Shown: positions 5,185-11,327 of the stretch, one piece after another
How the letters are laid out: each line of letters opens with the position of its first letter
Numbering within the stretch: the stretch's first letter is position 1
From: Candidatus Parcubacteria bacterium
GTDB taxonomy: Bacteria; Patescibacteriota; Patescibacteriia; Patescibacteriales; UBA12075
Reading direction: 5' to 3'
DNA: 15,016 nucleotides
NCBI GenBank assembly: GCA_023139655.1
Contig: JAGLNE010000007.1
Coordinates: 1 to 15,016, forward strand
The notes under the pieces: generated by a model
What the model was told of the DNA's origin: nothing
Seen by the model: the letters and a program-made list of their open reading frames with translations, nothing else
Databases searched by the model: none
Position numbers and translations under genes: made by a program

Positions 5185-6474
5185 TTACCGGCCAATACCT
5201 TTGTACACCAAACCGGCTTTTTGGAACTTTTCTTTATCCAAACAATTACGGCCATCAACTATTACTTTAACACCGTTATCTTTATATTTCTTTGGACTAA
5301 TTTTCTTAAATTCAGTATGCGCGGTTGCGATCACAACCGCGTCTGCTTTTTTAAGTGCTTCACTTAAGGTCTTTACCGAAGACTTACTTGGCACAAAAGG
5401 GTCGTAGCTTACTACCTTAGCGCCAAAACTTTTAAGCGACTTGATTATTCCAAATGAAGGGCTCTCTCTGTAGTCATCAATATCTGGCTTATAGGCCAGC
5501 CCCAGGACCGCGACTTTCGCGCCATTAATTGACTGCTTTTTTTCATTTAAGCCAACCCTAACTTGCTCAACCGCGTATTCCGGCATTTGGCTGTTTATCC
5601 GTCTGGCCAAAGCAAGAAAATCATGGTTAAAGCCATGCTTCTTGGCATATTCTATCAAATAATACGGATCAACCGGTATACAGTGGCCGCCGACCCCGCA
5701 GCCCGGAAAATGAGGCATAAAGGAAAACGGTTTGGTGGCCGCTCCTTCAATCACGTTTACCACGTCTATCCCGAGTTTTGAAAAAAATATCGCCAGCTCG
5801 TTTACAAAAGCAATATTAATATCACGAAAAGAATTCTCAACCATCTTGACCGCCTCCGCCTCCCTGATCGACTTCATTGGTTTAACATCACCGTCAATAA
5901 TAGACTTATAAAAATCCACGGCCAGCTTTAATCCTGTGTCACTTAAGGCCCCGACCACGCGGTTAATATTACTGACATTCCATTTTGCGTCCCCCGGGTT
6001 TATGCGCTCCGGGCAATGTGCCAGATAAAAATCCTGGCCGCATTTAAGGCCGGAAGTTTTTTCAAGAATGGGTCGCACTATTCTTTCTGACACTCCGGGA
6101 TTTACAGTGGACTCCAGAATTACCAGCTGGCCCTTTTTCAAATGCTCCCCTACTTTTCTGCTGGCATTTTCCACCAGTTCTAAATTCGGCATGTGGTTTG
6201 TATCCACTGGTGTGGGCACGCAAATAATAACAATTAAAGAATCTTTAATTCTACTAAAATCAATACTGGCTTCAATCTTGCTTGATTTTAATTGCCTGGC
6301 AACATCCTTGTCTTCAAACGGAGATATTTTCTTGTTTACAAGTTCTACTTTTTTAGTATCAATATCTATCCCAATTACGGAGTAGCCCTTTTTGTCGGCC
6401 AAAAGCGCTAAAGGCAGGCCAACATAGCCCAGACCGATAATGCTAATATTTTTTAAGCTGTTCTCTTTATTCAT
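5185..6474 (-). CDS. Nucleotide sugar dehydrogenase (UDP-HexNAc 6-dehydrogenase type)
   Basis: A 429-aa cytoplasmic enzyme that oxidises the C6 alcohol of a UDP-sugar to a carboxylate with two NAD+. The Rossmann motif GLGYVGLPLA (residues 14-23) binds NAD; ESTVNPGVSERIV (121-133) and EAVKMVEN (207-214) are catalytic-site segments; GCGVGGHCIPVDPYYL (258-273) carries the nucleophilic cysteine C265. A third domain with VAVLGLAYKPDIDDYRESP binds the UDP end. The PDIDDYRESPS and GGHCIPVDPYYL forms point to the WbpA/WecC/CapL branch acting on UDP-GlcNAc or UDP-ManNAc rather than UDP-glucose, but sequence alone does not settle the substrate. The product would feed surface polysaccharide synthesis. 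It is a single gene with its own promoter and terminator. Confidence 0.92.
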   Translation of the reverse strand: MNKENSLKNISIIGLGYVGLPLALLADKKGYSVIGIDIDTKKVELVNKKISPFEDKDVARQLKSSKIEASIDFSRIKDSLIVIICVPTPVDTNHMPNLELVENASRKVGEHLKKGQLVILESTVNPGVSERIVRPILEKTSGLKCGQDFYLAHCPERINPGDAKWNVSNINRVVGALSDTGLKLAVDFYKSIIDGDVKPMKSIREAEAVKMVENSFRDINIAFVNELAIFFSKLGIDVVNVIEGAATKPFSFMPHFPGCGVGGHCIPVDPYYLIEYAKKHGFNHDFLALARRINSQMPEYAVEQVRVGLNEKKQSINGAKVAVLGLAYKPDIDDYRESPSFGIIKSLKSFGAKVVSYDPFVPSKSSVKTLSEALKKADAVVIATAHTEFKKISPKKYKDNGVKVIVDGRNCLDKEKFQKAGLVYKGIGR

Positions 6475-6492
6475 AAAGTATAAATTTAACTA

Positions 6493-6521
6493 ACATTAAA
6501 ATATTTATTAATAAATGTCAA
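6493..6521 (-). promoter_or_regulatory. Possible second promoter of the dehydrogenase gene
   Basis: On the minus strand TTGACA (6516-6521) is a perfect -35, but the hexamer 17 bp downstream, TAATGT (6493-6498), is a poor -10. The extended -10 box at 6531-6539 is the better candidate; both may be used. Confidence 0.35.
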
Positions 6522-6530
6522 ATCATTTCC

Positions 6531-6539
6531 ATTATAGCA
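6531..6539 (-). promoter_or_regulatory. Extended -10 promoter of the dehydrogenase gene
   Basis: The minus strand reads TGCTATAAT, a TGnTATAAT box joined directly to the T-run of the exporter terminator. It is the same terminator-promoter join seen before the three AbrB genes. The leader would be about 50 nt. Confidence 0.55.
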
Positions 6540-6567
6540 AAAAACGCCATTTCTGGCGATTTTTTTA
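6538..6567. terminator. Intrinsic terminator of the NicO exporter gene, T-runs on both sides
   Basis: CGCCA-TTTC-TGGCG (6545-6558) is flanked by six As on the left and seven Ts on the right, so it can work in both directions. The useful direction is leftward, ending the gene at 6586-8016. Confidence 0.85.
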
Positions 6568-6585
6568 CATGCACACCATAACACC

Positions 6586-8016
6586 TTACAATAATTGCCA
6601 TAAAGCAAACGCGAACAATAGCAGTGCTGAAATTATCGGTGATAATTCACCGATCCACTTACATTTATTAAAAAAACTATCCTTTAATTTAACAACTATT
6701 AAACTGACCAGCCCGAGCGCTAAAAAAATGCCCAAACCAAACATCAAAATCAATGGGATCACAAACCACATCCGGCCAGTGGATAAAAACAGCATAAAAA
6801 TCGACCAGCCAAACAAGCACGGTGCCAGACCGGCAATAAAACCGATATATAATTGATGCTTAAGGCTAGCGCTAGATTCTACTTCATGGTGATGGTGGTG
6901 GCCGTGATGGTGGTGATGGCCAAATTTGTGTTCCAAATAATGCAAAGTATTTTTTACAAGCAAATAAACCGCGACAGATATCAAGGCGTAAAGAGAAAAA
7001 ATCTGCAAATGCGGCAACAAGGCATAAATATCAATAAAGGCATTGGCGGTTAAAAATAAAATTCCTAAAAGCAAAATATCAGCAATATGGGTTATGGTAA
7101 AAACCGTCGCATAGCCAAGTCCCTGTCGTATGTTCATTTTTTTGTCTATTAGCAAAGACGCCAATATGGTTTTACTGTGTCCGGCTTCCAAAGTATGCAA
7201 AAAACCAAGCATTAACACTATAAACAAAGTTAATAACCGGTTTTTATCCTGATTGCCCTTGATCTTGTTTGTTAATTTTTCCAACCAATTACTTTTTTCG
7301 TTTTGAATGTCCAATGCATTATTTTCAAACGAAATATCAAGCACGTCTTTAACGGTCGTGGTTGCCAGTTGCTGGGCGTTGCTGTTTTTTGATCTCGCGT
7401 CCTCGTTAAAAATATCAACTATTTCAACAGTTTCATTGCTACTTGATCTATTATATTCGATAGCAACTGACGTATTTTTATTATCTAAAATTGATTCGCT
7501 AAGCAATTCTTCGTAAGAACCATTGAACACTCTGACAATATTGGTCTGCAAATCAAAATATTCAAGAAAAAGTTCATTCTCAAATTGAAATGATCGTCCT
7601 TTTTCCAAACAGCTAAATGTAGTCTCAAAAATAACGCCGTCAAACAACACAGTCATTGGATCAATCGTTAACATTTGAGTGTCCAGACTGCACTCTTTTG
7701 GGCTAAGAAGCCTGGTCTTGTCTTTAAAATAATCATTAAAGATCTGTTGGTGATCATCCAATTCTGTAAAATCGGTAATGTTCTTATTGGTTTTTTTGTT
7801 TATTAAAAACGTTGCTTCCGGCCAGCTTAAAACATACTCGGCTTTTAGCTCAGTGGGCAGCTGACAATCACTATTTTCGCATCTGGGTAATAAAAAATTA
7901 ACAATTGACACGTCCAAAGCATGCGCCATGGCCGCGTTAAAATAAAAAAACAAACCAATTACAGTGGTTAAAGATATAAGGATAAATTTGCTTTGCTTTG
8001 TTTTATAATTCTCCAT
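6586..8016 (-). CDS. NicO/RcnA-family nickel/cobalt exporter with large external domain
   Basis: A 476-aa membrane protein. A signal peptide (residues about 9-33, ending AMAHA) precedes an external region of about 225 residues with cysteines at 46, 51, 109 and 136. About six membrane helices follow, from 260 to the C-terminus. The first carries GFLHTLEAGHSKT (271-283), the form here of the family's HALxPGHGKT motif, and helix 2 carries FTITHIADI. A loop with HHHHHGHHHHH (367-377) is the metal-binding histidine cluster typical of RcnA and other NicO proteins; GLAPC (396-400) matches the second conserved motif. It should pump Ni2+ or Co2+ out of the cell. Proline and glycine in PGHGK are alanine and serine here. 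It has its own promoter and terminator. Family confident; metal inferred. Confidence 0.85.
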   Translation of the reverse strand: MENYKTKQSKFILISLTTVIGLFFYFNAAMAHALDVSIVNFLLPRCENSDCQLPTELKAEYVLSWPEATFLINKKTNKNITDFTELDDHQQIFNDYFKDKTRLLSPKECSLDTQMLTIDPMTVLFDGVIFETTFSCLEKGRSFQFENELFLEYFDLQTNIVRVFNGSYEELLSESILDNKNTSVAIEYNRSSSNETVEIVDIFNEDARSKNSNAQQLATTTVKDVLDISFENNALDIQNEKSNWLEKLTNKIKGNQDKNRLLTLFIVLMLGFLHTLEAGHSKTILASLLIDKKMNIRQGLGYATVFTITHIADILLLGILFLTANAFIDIYALLPHLQIFSLYALISVAVYLLVKNTLHYLEHKFGHHHHHGHHHHHEVESSASLKHQLYIGFIAGLAPCLFGWSIFMLFLSTGRMWFVIPLILMFGLGIFLALGLVSLIVVKLKDSFFNKCKWIGELSPIISALLLFAFALWQLL

Positions 8017-8037
8017 ATTTAATATTTTATTATTTTA

Positions 8038-8066
8038 ATTATAACCCATCCAAGACGGATAAACAA
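8038..8066 (-). promoter_or_regulatory. Promoter of the NicO exporter gene
   Basis: On the minus strand TTGTTT (8061-8066) and a consensus TATAAT (8038-8043) are 17 bp apart. The ATG at 8016 is only about 15 nt past the predicted start, so the leader is very short. I see no metal-regulator operator. Confidence 0.7.
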
Positions 8067-8093
8067 AAAGGTGTTCAAGGTTGACTTTTAAAA

Positions 8094-8122
8094 TTGCGTA
8101 TTTTACCTTAATAACTTATAAT
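8094..8122 (+). promoter_or_regulatory. Promoter of the matrixin-like protease gene
   Basis: TTGCGT (8094-8099) and TATAAT (8117-8122) are 17 bp apart on the plus strand, divergent from the exporter promoter. The leader is about 45 nt. A TTGACT at 8081-8086 has no good -10 at the right distance. Confidence 0.65.
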
Positions 8123-8173
8123 ATAAAGGAAAGGTCGCGCTTATTTTAACTTAATTCAATAAAAAATAAAACT

Positions 8174-9007
8174 ATGAAAAAATTATTAATTTTTAGCTTA
8201 GCCGCCATGGTATTGGCCATTGGTCTGGTTGGAGCTGTTAGCGCGAAGAATGATAACTCTAATCAATATATGCCAAGCAATGCGCCGACAAATGAAATTA
8301 GTCTGTTGGAAAATGCAAAAGAAGTTGCTCCCGGTGTTTTTTATCTGGGAAAATCAATGAATAAAGGAAAGGTTGTGGAAGGATATGCTTTTGTTCATTA
8401 TGCGAAAGATTCTGACAGGGCAAAAAAAGCTAAGCCCACCCAGGATGATTCAAATAAATATAAGCTGTTAGGCGTAAAATGGGCTGATACTATACAATAT
8501 GAAGTGAATACTGCTGGAAGCAATTTTGTTGGAGCGGGAGATGTAACGGGTATTTTAGAAGACAGTTTGGAAACATGGGATACGGCAATCACAAGTGATT
8601 TTGAACTTTTTAATGATGTGTTAGTGCCGACTACAGAGACTTTTGTAGGGGGTACTGAACCTGACTACATAAACAGAATAGTATGGCAGAATTTTGGAGG
8701 TCCAGGAACTATTGCCTATAATTCTTACTGGTTTTATACGGCGACAAGAGAGATGATAGAATCTGACGTGGTATTTAATTCATACTATGATTGGGCCGAC
8801 TGTATTGATGGTGGTGTAGATTGTTCAAACAAGATGGATTTGCAAAGCATAGCAACTCACGAATTTGGGCATAATGGATTGGCGGATCTATATAATCGAC
8901 CGGCACGACCATTAACAATGTATGGATATAGCGGTTTCGGAGAAACCAAGAAACAAGACTTAGCAACAGGAGACATGTTAGGCATACAGGCGCTTTACGG
9001 AAATTAA
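8174..9007 (+). CDS. Secreted matrixin-like zinc metalloprotease
   Basis: A 277-aa protein and the only gene on the plus strand. A signal peptide (residues 1-24, ending AVSA) sends it out of the cell. A propeptide-like segment to about residue 95 is followed by a catalytic domain beginning LLGVKWADTIQYEVN. The zinc site is THEFGHNGLADLY, with H229, E230 as general base, and H233. The methionine turn is PLTMYGYSG (M249), followed by GETKKQDLATGDMLGIQALYG, typical of matrixin-type proteases. The family consensus puts the third ligand (H or D) six residues after the second histidine; here the candidate D238 comes after five, so the helix seems one residue short. It may be active with altered geometry or degenerate. 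Substrate unknown, with surface or host/prey protein likely. Confidence 0.85.
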   Translation: MKKLLIFSLAAMVLAIGLVGAVSAKNDNSNQYMPSNAPTNEISLLENAKEVAPGVFYLGKSMNKGKVVEGYAFVHYAKDSDRAKKAKPTQDDSNKYKLLGVKWADTIQYEVNTAGSNFVGAGDVTGILEDSLETWDTAITSDFELFNDVLVPTTETFVGGTEPDYINRIVWQNFGGPGTIAYNSYWFYTATREMIESDVVFNSYYDWADCIDGGVDCSNKMDLQSIATHEFGHNGLADLYNRPARPLTMYGYSGFGETKKQDLATGDMLGIQALYGN

Positions 9008-9030
9008 TAAAACCAAAAATATATAAAAAA

Positions 9031-9063
9031 AATAATGCTTCATTTTTGAGGCATTATTTTTTT
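9031..9063. terminator. Bidirectional terminator between the protease and AbrB copy 2
   Basis: AATAATGCTTC pairs with GAGGCATTATT around a 6-nt loop (9031-9058), an 11-bp stem with one G-T pair. T-runs follow on the plus strand (9057-9063) and, as an A-run, on the minus side. It serves two convergent transcripts. Confidence 0.9.
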
Positions 9064-9094
9064 GCGCGCTTGATCTTGATAAAAAAAGTTTTAT

Positions 9095-9265
9095 TTATTT
9101 TTTCCAATCAATAATTAATATCCCCTTTCCGCGTTTCTTTACCACTAGCTTTTGCCCTTTCCGCCATTTTAATTCATCCATGATCTCTCTGGGCAAAGTT
9201 ACGCCCAAGCTATTGCCATGAGCATAAATTTTTCTAATGTTGTTGTTTTTAAGTTTTCTGCGCAT
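9095..9265 (-). CDS. Small AbrB/MazE-type DNA-binding protein, copy 2
   Basis: A 56-aa protein whose first 23 residues (MRRKLKNNN...GVT) are identical to those of the copy at 330-497. It then reads LPREIMDELKWRKGQ and ends ILIIDWKK. The canonical LPRE of the SpoVT/AbrB domain is intact here. DNA identity is highest in the 5' half of the gene and in the upstream operator, so the two loci arose by a recent duplication of roughly 240 bp that included the control region. The 40-bp operator (9289-9328) is identical to that of copy 1, so each protein probably represses both genes. No toxin partner is adjacent. It follows the orphan DinJ gene but has its own promoter and a terminator between. Confidence 0.85.
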   Translation of the reverse strand: MRRKLKNNNIRKIYAHGNSLGVTLPREIMDELKWRKGQKLVVKKRGKGILIIDWKK

Positions 9266-9288
9266 AATTTTAAAATAAGTGATTTATC

Positions 9289-9328
9289 TTACGTATACAT
9301 TATAATGTATATTTTAATGTATACGTAA
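9289..9328. promoter_or_regulatory. 40-bp inverted-repeat operator of AbrB copy 2
   Basis: Identical base for base to 521-560: perfect 14-bp arms (9289-9302 and 9315-9328) around a 12-bp spacer. The flanking sequence upstream of the gene differs, while the CTATTATAACAAAAAAACA on the other side is kept, showing that the regulatory block is what is conserved. Confidence 0.75.
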
Positions 9329-9330
9329 CT

Positions 9331-9339
9331 ATTATAACA
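9331..9339 (-). promoter_or_regulatory. Extended -10 promoter of AbrB copy 2
   Basis: TGTTATAAT on the minus strand, directly after the T-run of the DinJ terminator. Same arrangement as at 563-571. Confidence 0.6.
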
Positions 9340-9364
9340 AAAAAACAGATTTTTTAAAAACCTG
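9339..9364 (-). terminator. Terminator after the DinJ gene
   Basis: On the minus strand CAGGTTTTT-AAAAAATCTG can fold back on itself (one G-T pair), followed by seven Ts. The stem is mostly A-T, so it is weaker than its neighbours. It lies about 40 bp after the DinJ stop. Confidence 0.6.
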
Positions 9365-9405
9365 CTTTTCTCTTACTGCTAAAACAAAATAGTGGTATTT
9401 TATTT

Positions 9406-9681
9406 TCATAAAGACTTAAGGTATTTAACCGCCCCTTTCCCTTTTAACGCACGAGTTACGTTCTTGCCCTTCTTTGCCTCAGAAGACGCTTTAATAATTT
9501 CCGCTTCTTCTTCAAGGGTTAAGCCGTTCTCAGTTGTTAACAAAAAAGGCAAGCCTTTACGCAAAGTAGTTTGCTTCAAAAATAATTTGATAGCGCTGCT
9601 CATATCCAAACCCAATTTATCAAATATCCTTTTAGCTGAGATTTTGTCTTTTTCGTTAATACGAATTTGTATATTGGACAT
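9406..9681 (-). CDS. DinJ/RelB-family antitoxin, without a toxin partner
   Basis: A 91-aa protein. Residues 1-45 (MSNIQIRINEKDKISAKRIF, then the helix LDMSSAIKLFLKQT and RKGLPF) form the ribbon-helix-helix DNA-binding part typical of DinJ/RelB. The C-terminal half is charged, with LTLEEEAEIIKASSEAKKGK, where such antitoxins wrap around their toxin. In known pairs a RelE/YafQ toxin follows within a few bases; here the next 140 bp hold only a terminator, a promoter and an operator, then an AbrB gene. It ends with TGA. It has a near-consensus promoter at 9736-9764. It may be a remnant, a regulator, or a neutraliser of a toxin encoded elsewhere. Family confident. Confidence 0.85.
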   Translation of the reverse strand: MSNIQIRINEKDKISAKRIFDKLGLDMSSAIKLFLKQTTLRKGLPFLLTTENGLTLEEEAEIIKASSEAKKGKNVTRALKGKGAVKYLKSL

Positions 9682-9703
9682 ATTTTTTTGTTAAATAATT
9701 ATA

Positions 9704-9726
9704 CCCCAAGGGCACTTCCTTCGGGG
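9704..9726 (-). other. 5'-end hairpin of the DinJ transcript
   Basis: CCCCAAGG pairs with CCTT-(C)-GGGG around a 6-nt loop: eight base pairs with one bulged base. The predicted transcription start (about 9729) is only a few bases before it, so the mRNA would begin with a hairpin, a form known to stabilise 5' ends. No T-run follows. Confidence 0.55.
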
Positions 9727-9735
9727 CGTATTTAT

Positions 9736-9764
9736 ATATTACCATAACGTAATGACACTGTCAA
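9736..9764 (-). promoter_or_regulatory. Strong sigma70 promoter of the DinJ gene
   Basis: On the minus strand TTGACA (9759-9764) and TAATAT (9736-9741) are 17 bp apart. The spacer holds ATTAC...GTAAT half-sites, and a TAACGTTA inverted repeat lies 12 bp upstream of the -35. Confidence 0.85.
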
Positions 9765-9776
9765 TACATTAAAAAT

Positions 9777-9797
9777 GTAACGTTACCCTAACGTTAC
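9777..9797. promoter_or_regulatory. TAACGTTA-type operator upstream of the DinJ promoter
   Basis: GTAACGTTA-CCC-TAACGTTAC is a perfect inverted repeat with 9-bp arms. The core GTAACGTTACC is also the centre of the 34-bp palindrome at 10554-10587, suggesting that one regulator binds both sites. Confidence 0.6.
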
Positions 9798-9815
9798 TTT
9801 TTATAAAATTTCATT

Positions 9816-10373
9816 TTAAAAAAAATGTTCTTCTATAAAATCAATTCCTGCTAATGTATTTTTTTCTTTTACCACTTCTTTTGCTTTCTTTACACTTAAC
9901 CAATTTATTTCATAAAATTCTTCCAATACTTTGTCAATATCAGGATTAAAGCTGTCTTTATCAACCCTGATAAAATACCAAATATCATAATGAGATCTGC
10001 AGGTTTGTTTGGCGGGATTATCTATCTCAGTTAAAGTTAAAAATGGCGGTTTGTTAATTTCAAGCATACTAATATCCAGCCCCCACTCCTCGTCAATCTC
10101 ACGCTTTAATGTAACTTGCAAATTCTCTCCCTCGTCAATATGCCCACCATTAAATAACCATAAACCGGATTTTTTATGATGACCAATAAATAACTCTTTA
10201 TGTTTATCGTCATAAGCGGCGAAATAAATACAGAAATGACTTTTGGGATTTTCTTGAATCGTAAGCTTTCCCTTTTTAATTCTTTCTATATGTTTTGATA
10301 CTATTGGACCACGATCAAAGCCTGCTAATAGCTCTTTTAACTCTTGCGATAAATTTTTATTACCATTTGTCAT
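9816..10373 (-). CDS. Nudix hydrolase
   Basis: A 185-aa protein with a complete Nudix box at residues 77-99: G77, E83, R91-E92, E95-E96 and G98 in the exact GX5EX7REUXEEXGU spacing, within LFNGGHIDEGENLQVTLKRE. The surrounding FIGHHKKSGLWLFNGGH and the later SHYDIWYFIRVD strand are typical of the fold. Nudix enzymes hydrolyse nucleoside diphosphates linked to another group, using Mg2+ held by the box glutamates; which substrate cannot be told. The N-terminal 40 residues are helical and charged. The ATG at 10373 is 5 bp after the stop of the small AbrB gene, so the two are one operon under the palindrome at 10554-10587. It may be a housecleaning or nucleotide-signal enzyme. Confidence 0.9.
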   Translation of the reverse strand: MTNGNKNLSQELKELLAGFDRGPIVSKHIERIKKGKLTIQENPKSHFCIYFAAYDDKHKELFIGHHKKSGLWLFNGGHIDEGENLQVTLKREIDEEWGLDISMLEINKPPFLTLTEIDNPAKQTCRSHYDIWYFIRVDKDSFNPDIDKVLEEFYEINWLSVKKAKEVVKEKNTLAGIDFIEEHFF

Positions 10374-10378
10374 ATATT

Positions 10379-10531
10379 TTATTTCCAGTCCTCAATAATA
10401 ATCCTTTTTCCGCTTTGTCTCACATTCATTTTTTGGCGTTCCCTAAAGCCAAGCTCTTTCATTATTTCCTTGGGAATAGAGATATAATAAGTACCAGCCC
10501 CGTTTTTTACAATTTTTCTAACAAATTTCAT
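10379..10531 (-). CDS. Small AbrB-type DNA-binding protein, third and divergent
   Basis: A 50-aa protein: MKFVRKIVKNGAGTYYISIP, then KEIMKELGFRERQKMNVRQS, ending GKRIIIEDWK. The ISIPKEIMKELG segment is the AbrB/SpoVT core (strand, IP turn, helix). It differs clearly from the two similar copies at 330-497 and 9095-9265. It is the first gene of an operon with the Nudix hydrolase 5 bp downstream. A perfect 34-bp palindrome lies 22 bp upstream of its start, where a dimeric or tetrameric AbrB-type repressor would bind, so autoregulation is likely. No toxin is encoded nearby unless the Nudix protein plays that part. Start at the ATG at 10531; no Shine-Dalgarno site. Confidence 0.8.
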   Translation of the reverse strand: MKFVRKIVKNGAGTYYISIPKEIMKELGFRERQKMNVRQSGKRIIIEDWK

Positions 10532-10553
10532 AATAATTTTTTTATTTATTTAT

Positions 10554-10587
10554 GGTAACGTTGGGGTAACGTTACCCCAACGTTACC
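10554..10587. promoter_or_regulatory. Perfect 34-bp palindrome controlling the AbrB-Nudix operon
   Basis: Bases 10554-10570 (starting GGTAACGTTGGGG) are exactly complementary in reverse to 10571-10587, with no loop. The centre is GGGGTAACGTTACCCC. It lies between the -10 box (10602-10607) and the ATG at 10531, so a bound protein would block transcription just after it starts; in RNA it would make a long hairpin. Confidence 0.8.
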
Positions 10588-10601
10588 TTTTATATAATTT
10601 A

Positions 10602-10630
10602 ATTATACCAAAAAAGCCGATTCAGGTGAA
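10602..10630 (-). promoter_or_regulatory. Promoter of the AbrB-Nudix operon
   Basis: The minus strand has TGGTATAAT (extended -10; TATAAT at 10602-10607) and TTCACC (10625-10630) 17 bp upstream, matching four of six -35 bases. The -35 lies inside the terminator stem of the DUF6602-like gene. Confidence 0.6.
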
Positions 10631-10638
10631 CCTGCTTT
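10610..10638 (-). terminator. Terminator of the five-gene cluster
   Basis: On the minus strand AAGCAGGTTCA and TGAATCGGCTT form an imperfect stem (one G-T pair, one mismatch) followed by six Ts. It lies about 30 bp after the stop codon at 10669. Confidence 0.65.
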
Positions 10639-10668
10639 TACTTATGCTACTAAAATAAATCGTCTACA

Positions 10669-11319
10669 TTAAACTTTAATATCATTGACCAACTTCTCGT
10701 ACTGTCCCGCATAATTACATTTTTCAAAATCACTCCAATCATCTTCTTTCCAAGGAAAACGTATCTTTCTGTTATTTCTTGTATATTTACCATAAAAACA
10801 ATATGTATTACTGCCAGGATATTTTTCAAGTTCAGTAAAAAAATTTACATTCTTATATAATCGATCATGAAATCTTATTGTAACTAAAAATACTTTTACA
10901 TTGTGGTCGGTTTTATATTTAAAACTTTCAATTAATTTTATTAAATTCTCAACTGTCTTTTGCGCGCGATGCATATTCTTGGGGAACAACCATTTTTTCA
11001 CTTCAATAACACCAGCCACCTGCCCCACTTTCACCACAACAGTATTATGCACACTATATTCAGGCTCTCCTTTGTATAAGATAATATCAATCTGCGGCGA
11101 TAGATCTTCTTTAGTTTTAATATCAACTCCAACATTATCAGAAAATTTAATAACTCCTCTGCTAATATTAAATTCTGGCAGATCTCTCTTGAGCGCATTA
11201 ATCAAAACATCTTCACAAACAGTACCGCTTAAACCTCTTTGCCTTATCCCATAATAATTCGCCCTTTCACAAAGTTCGACTATTTGTTTTTGGGTTTGGT
11301 TATAATATCGTGAGTTCAT
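10669..11319 (-). CDS. DUF6602-like PD-(D/E)XK nuclease-fold protein
   Basis: A 216-aa protein, last gene of the five-gene leftward cluster. It has RQRGLSGTVCEDVLINALKR (E36 in the first helix), then LSPQIDIILYKG (residues 73-84, D78) and VAGVIEVKKWL (E106, K108). The helix-E, SPQxD and ExK sequence is the active-site pattern of the PD-(D/E)XK nuclease fold and matches my memory of the DUF6602 family, whose members carry G-SG-E then SPQ-DI and IEVK. A stretch VFLVTIRFHDRLYK follows. It therefore probably cuts or binds nucleic acid. It starts 8 bp after the MBL gene stop, so it is in the same operon. The nuclease fold is well supported, but catalytic activity and target are inferred. Confidence 0.75.
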   Translation of the reverse strand: MNSRYYNQTQKQIVELCERANYYGIRQRGLSGTVCEDVLINALKRDLPEFNISRGVIKFSDNVGVDIKTKEDLSPQIDIILYKGEPEYSVHNTVVVKVGQVAGVIEVKKWLFPKNMHRAQKTVENLIKLIESFKYKTDHNVKVFLVTIRFHDRLYKNVNFFTELEKYPGSNTYCFYGKYTRNNRKIRFPWKEDDWSDFEKCNYAGQYEKLVNDIKV

Positions 11320-11327
11320 ATAATTAT

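Noticed and set aside
6515..7053. Plus-strand open frames opposite the exporter gene
   Set aside because: They mirror the antisense of a clearly coding gene, lack recognisable domains and have no promoter; the same holds for other long antisense frames in the window.
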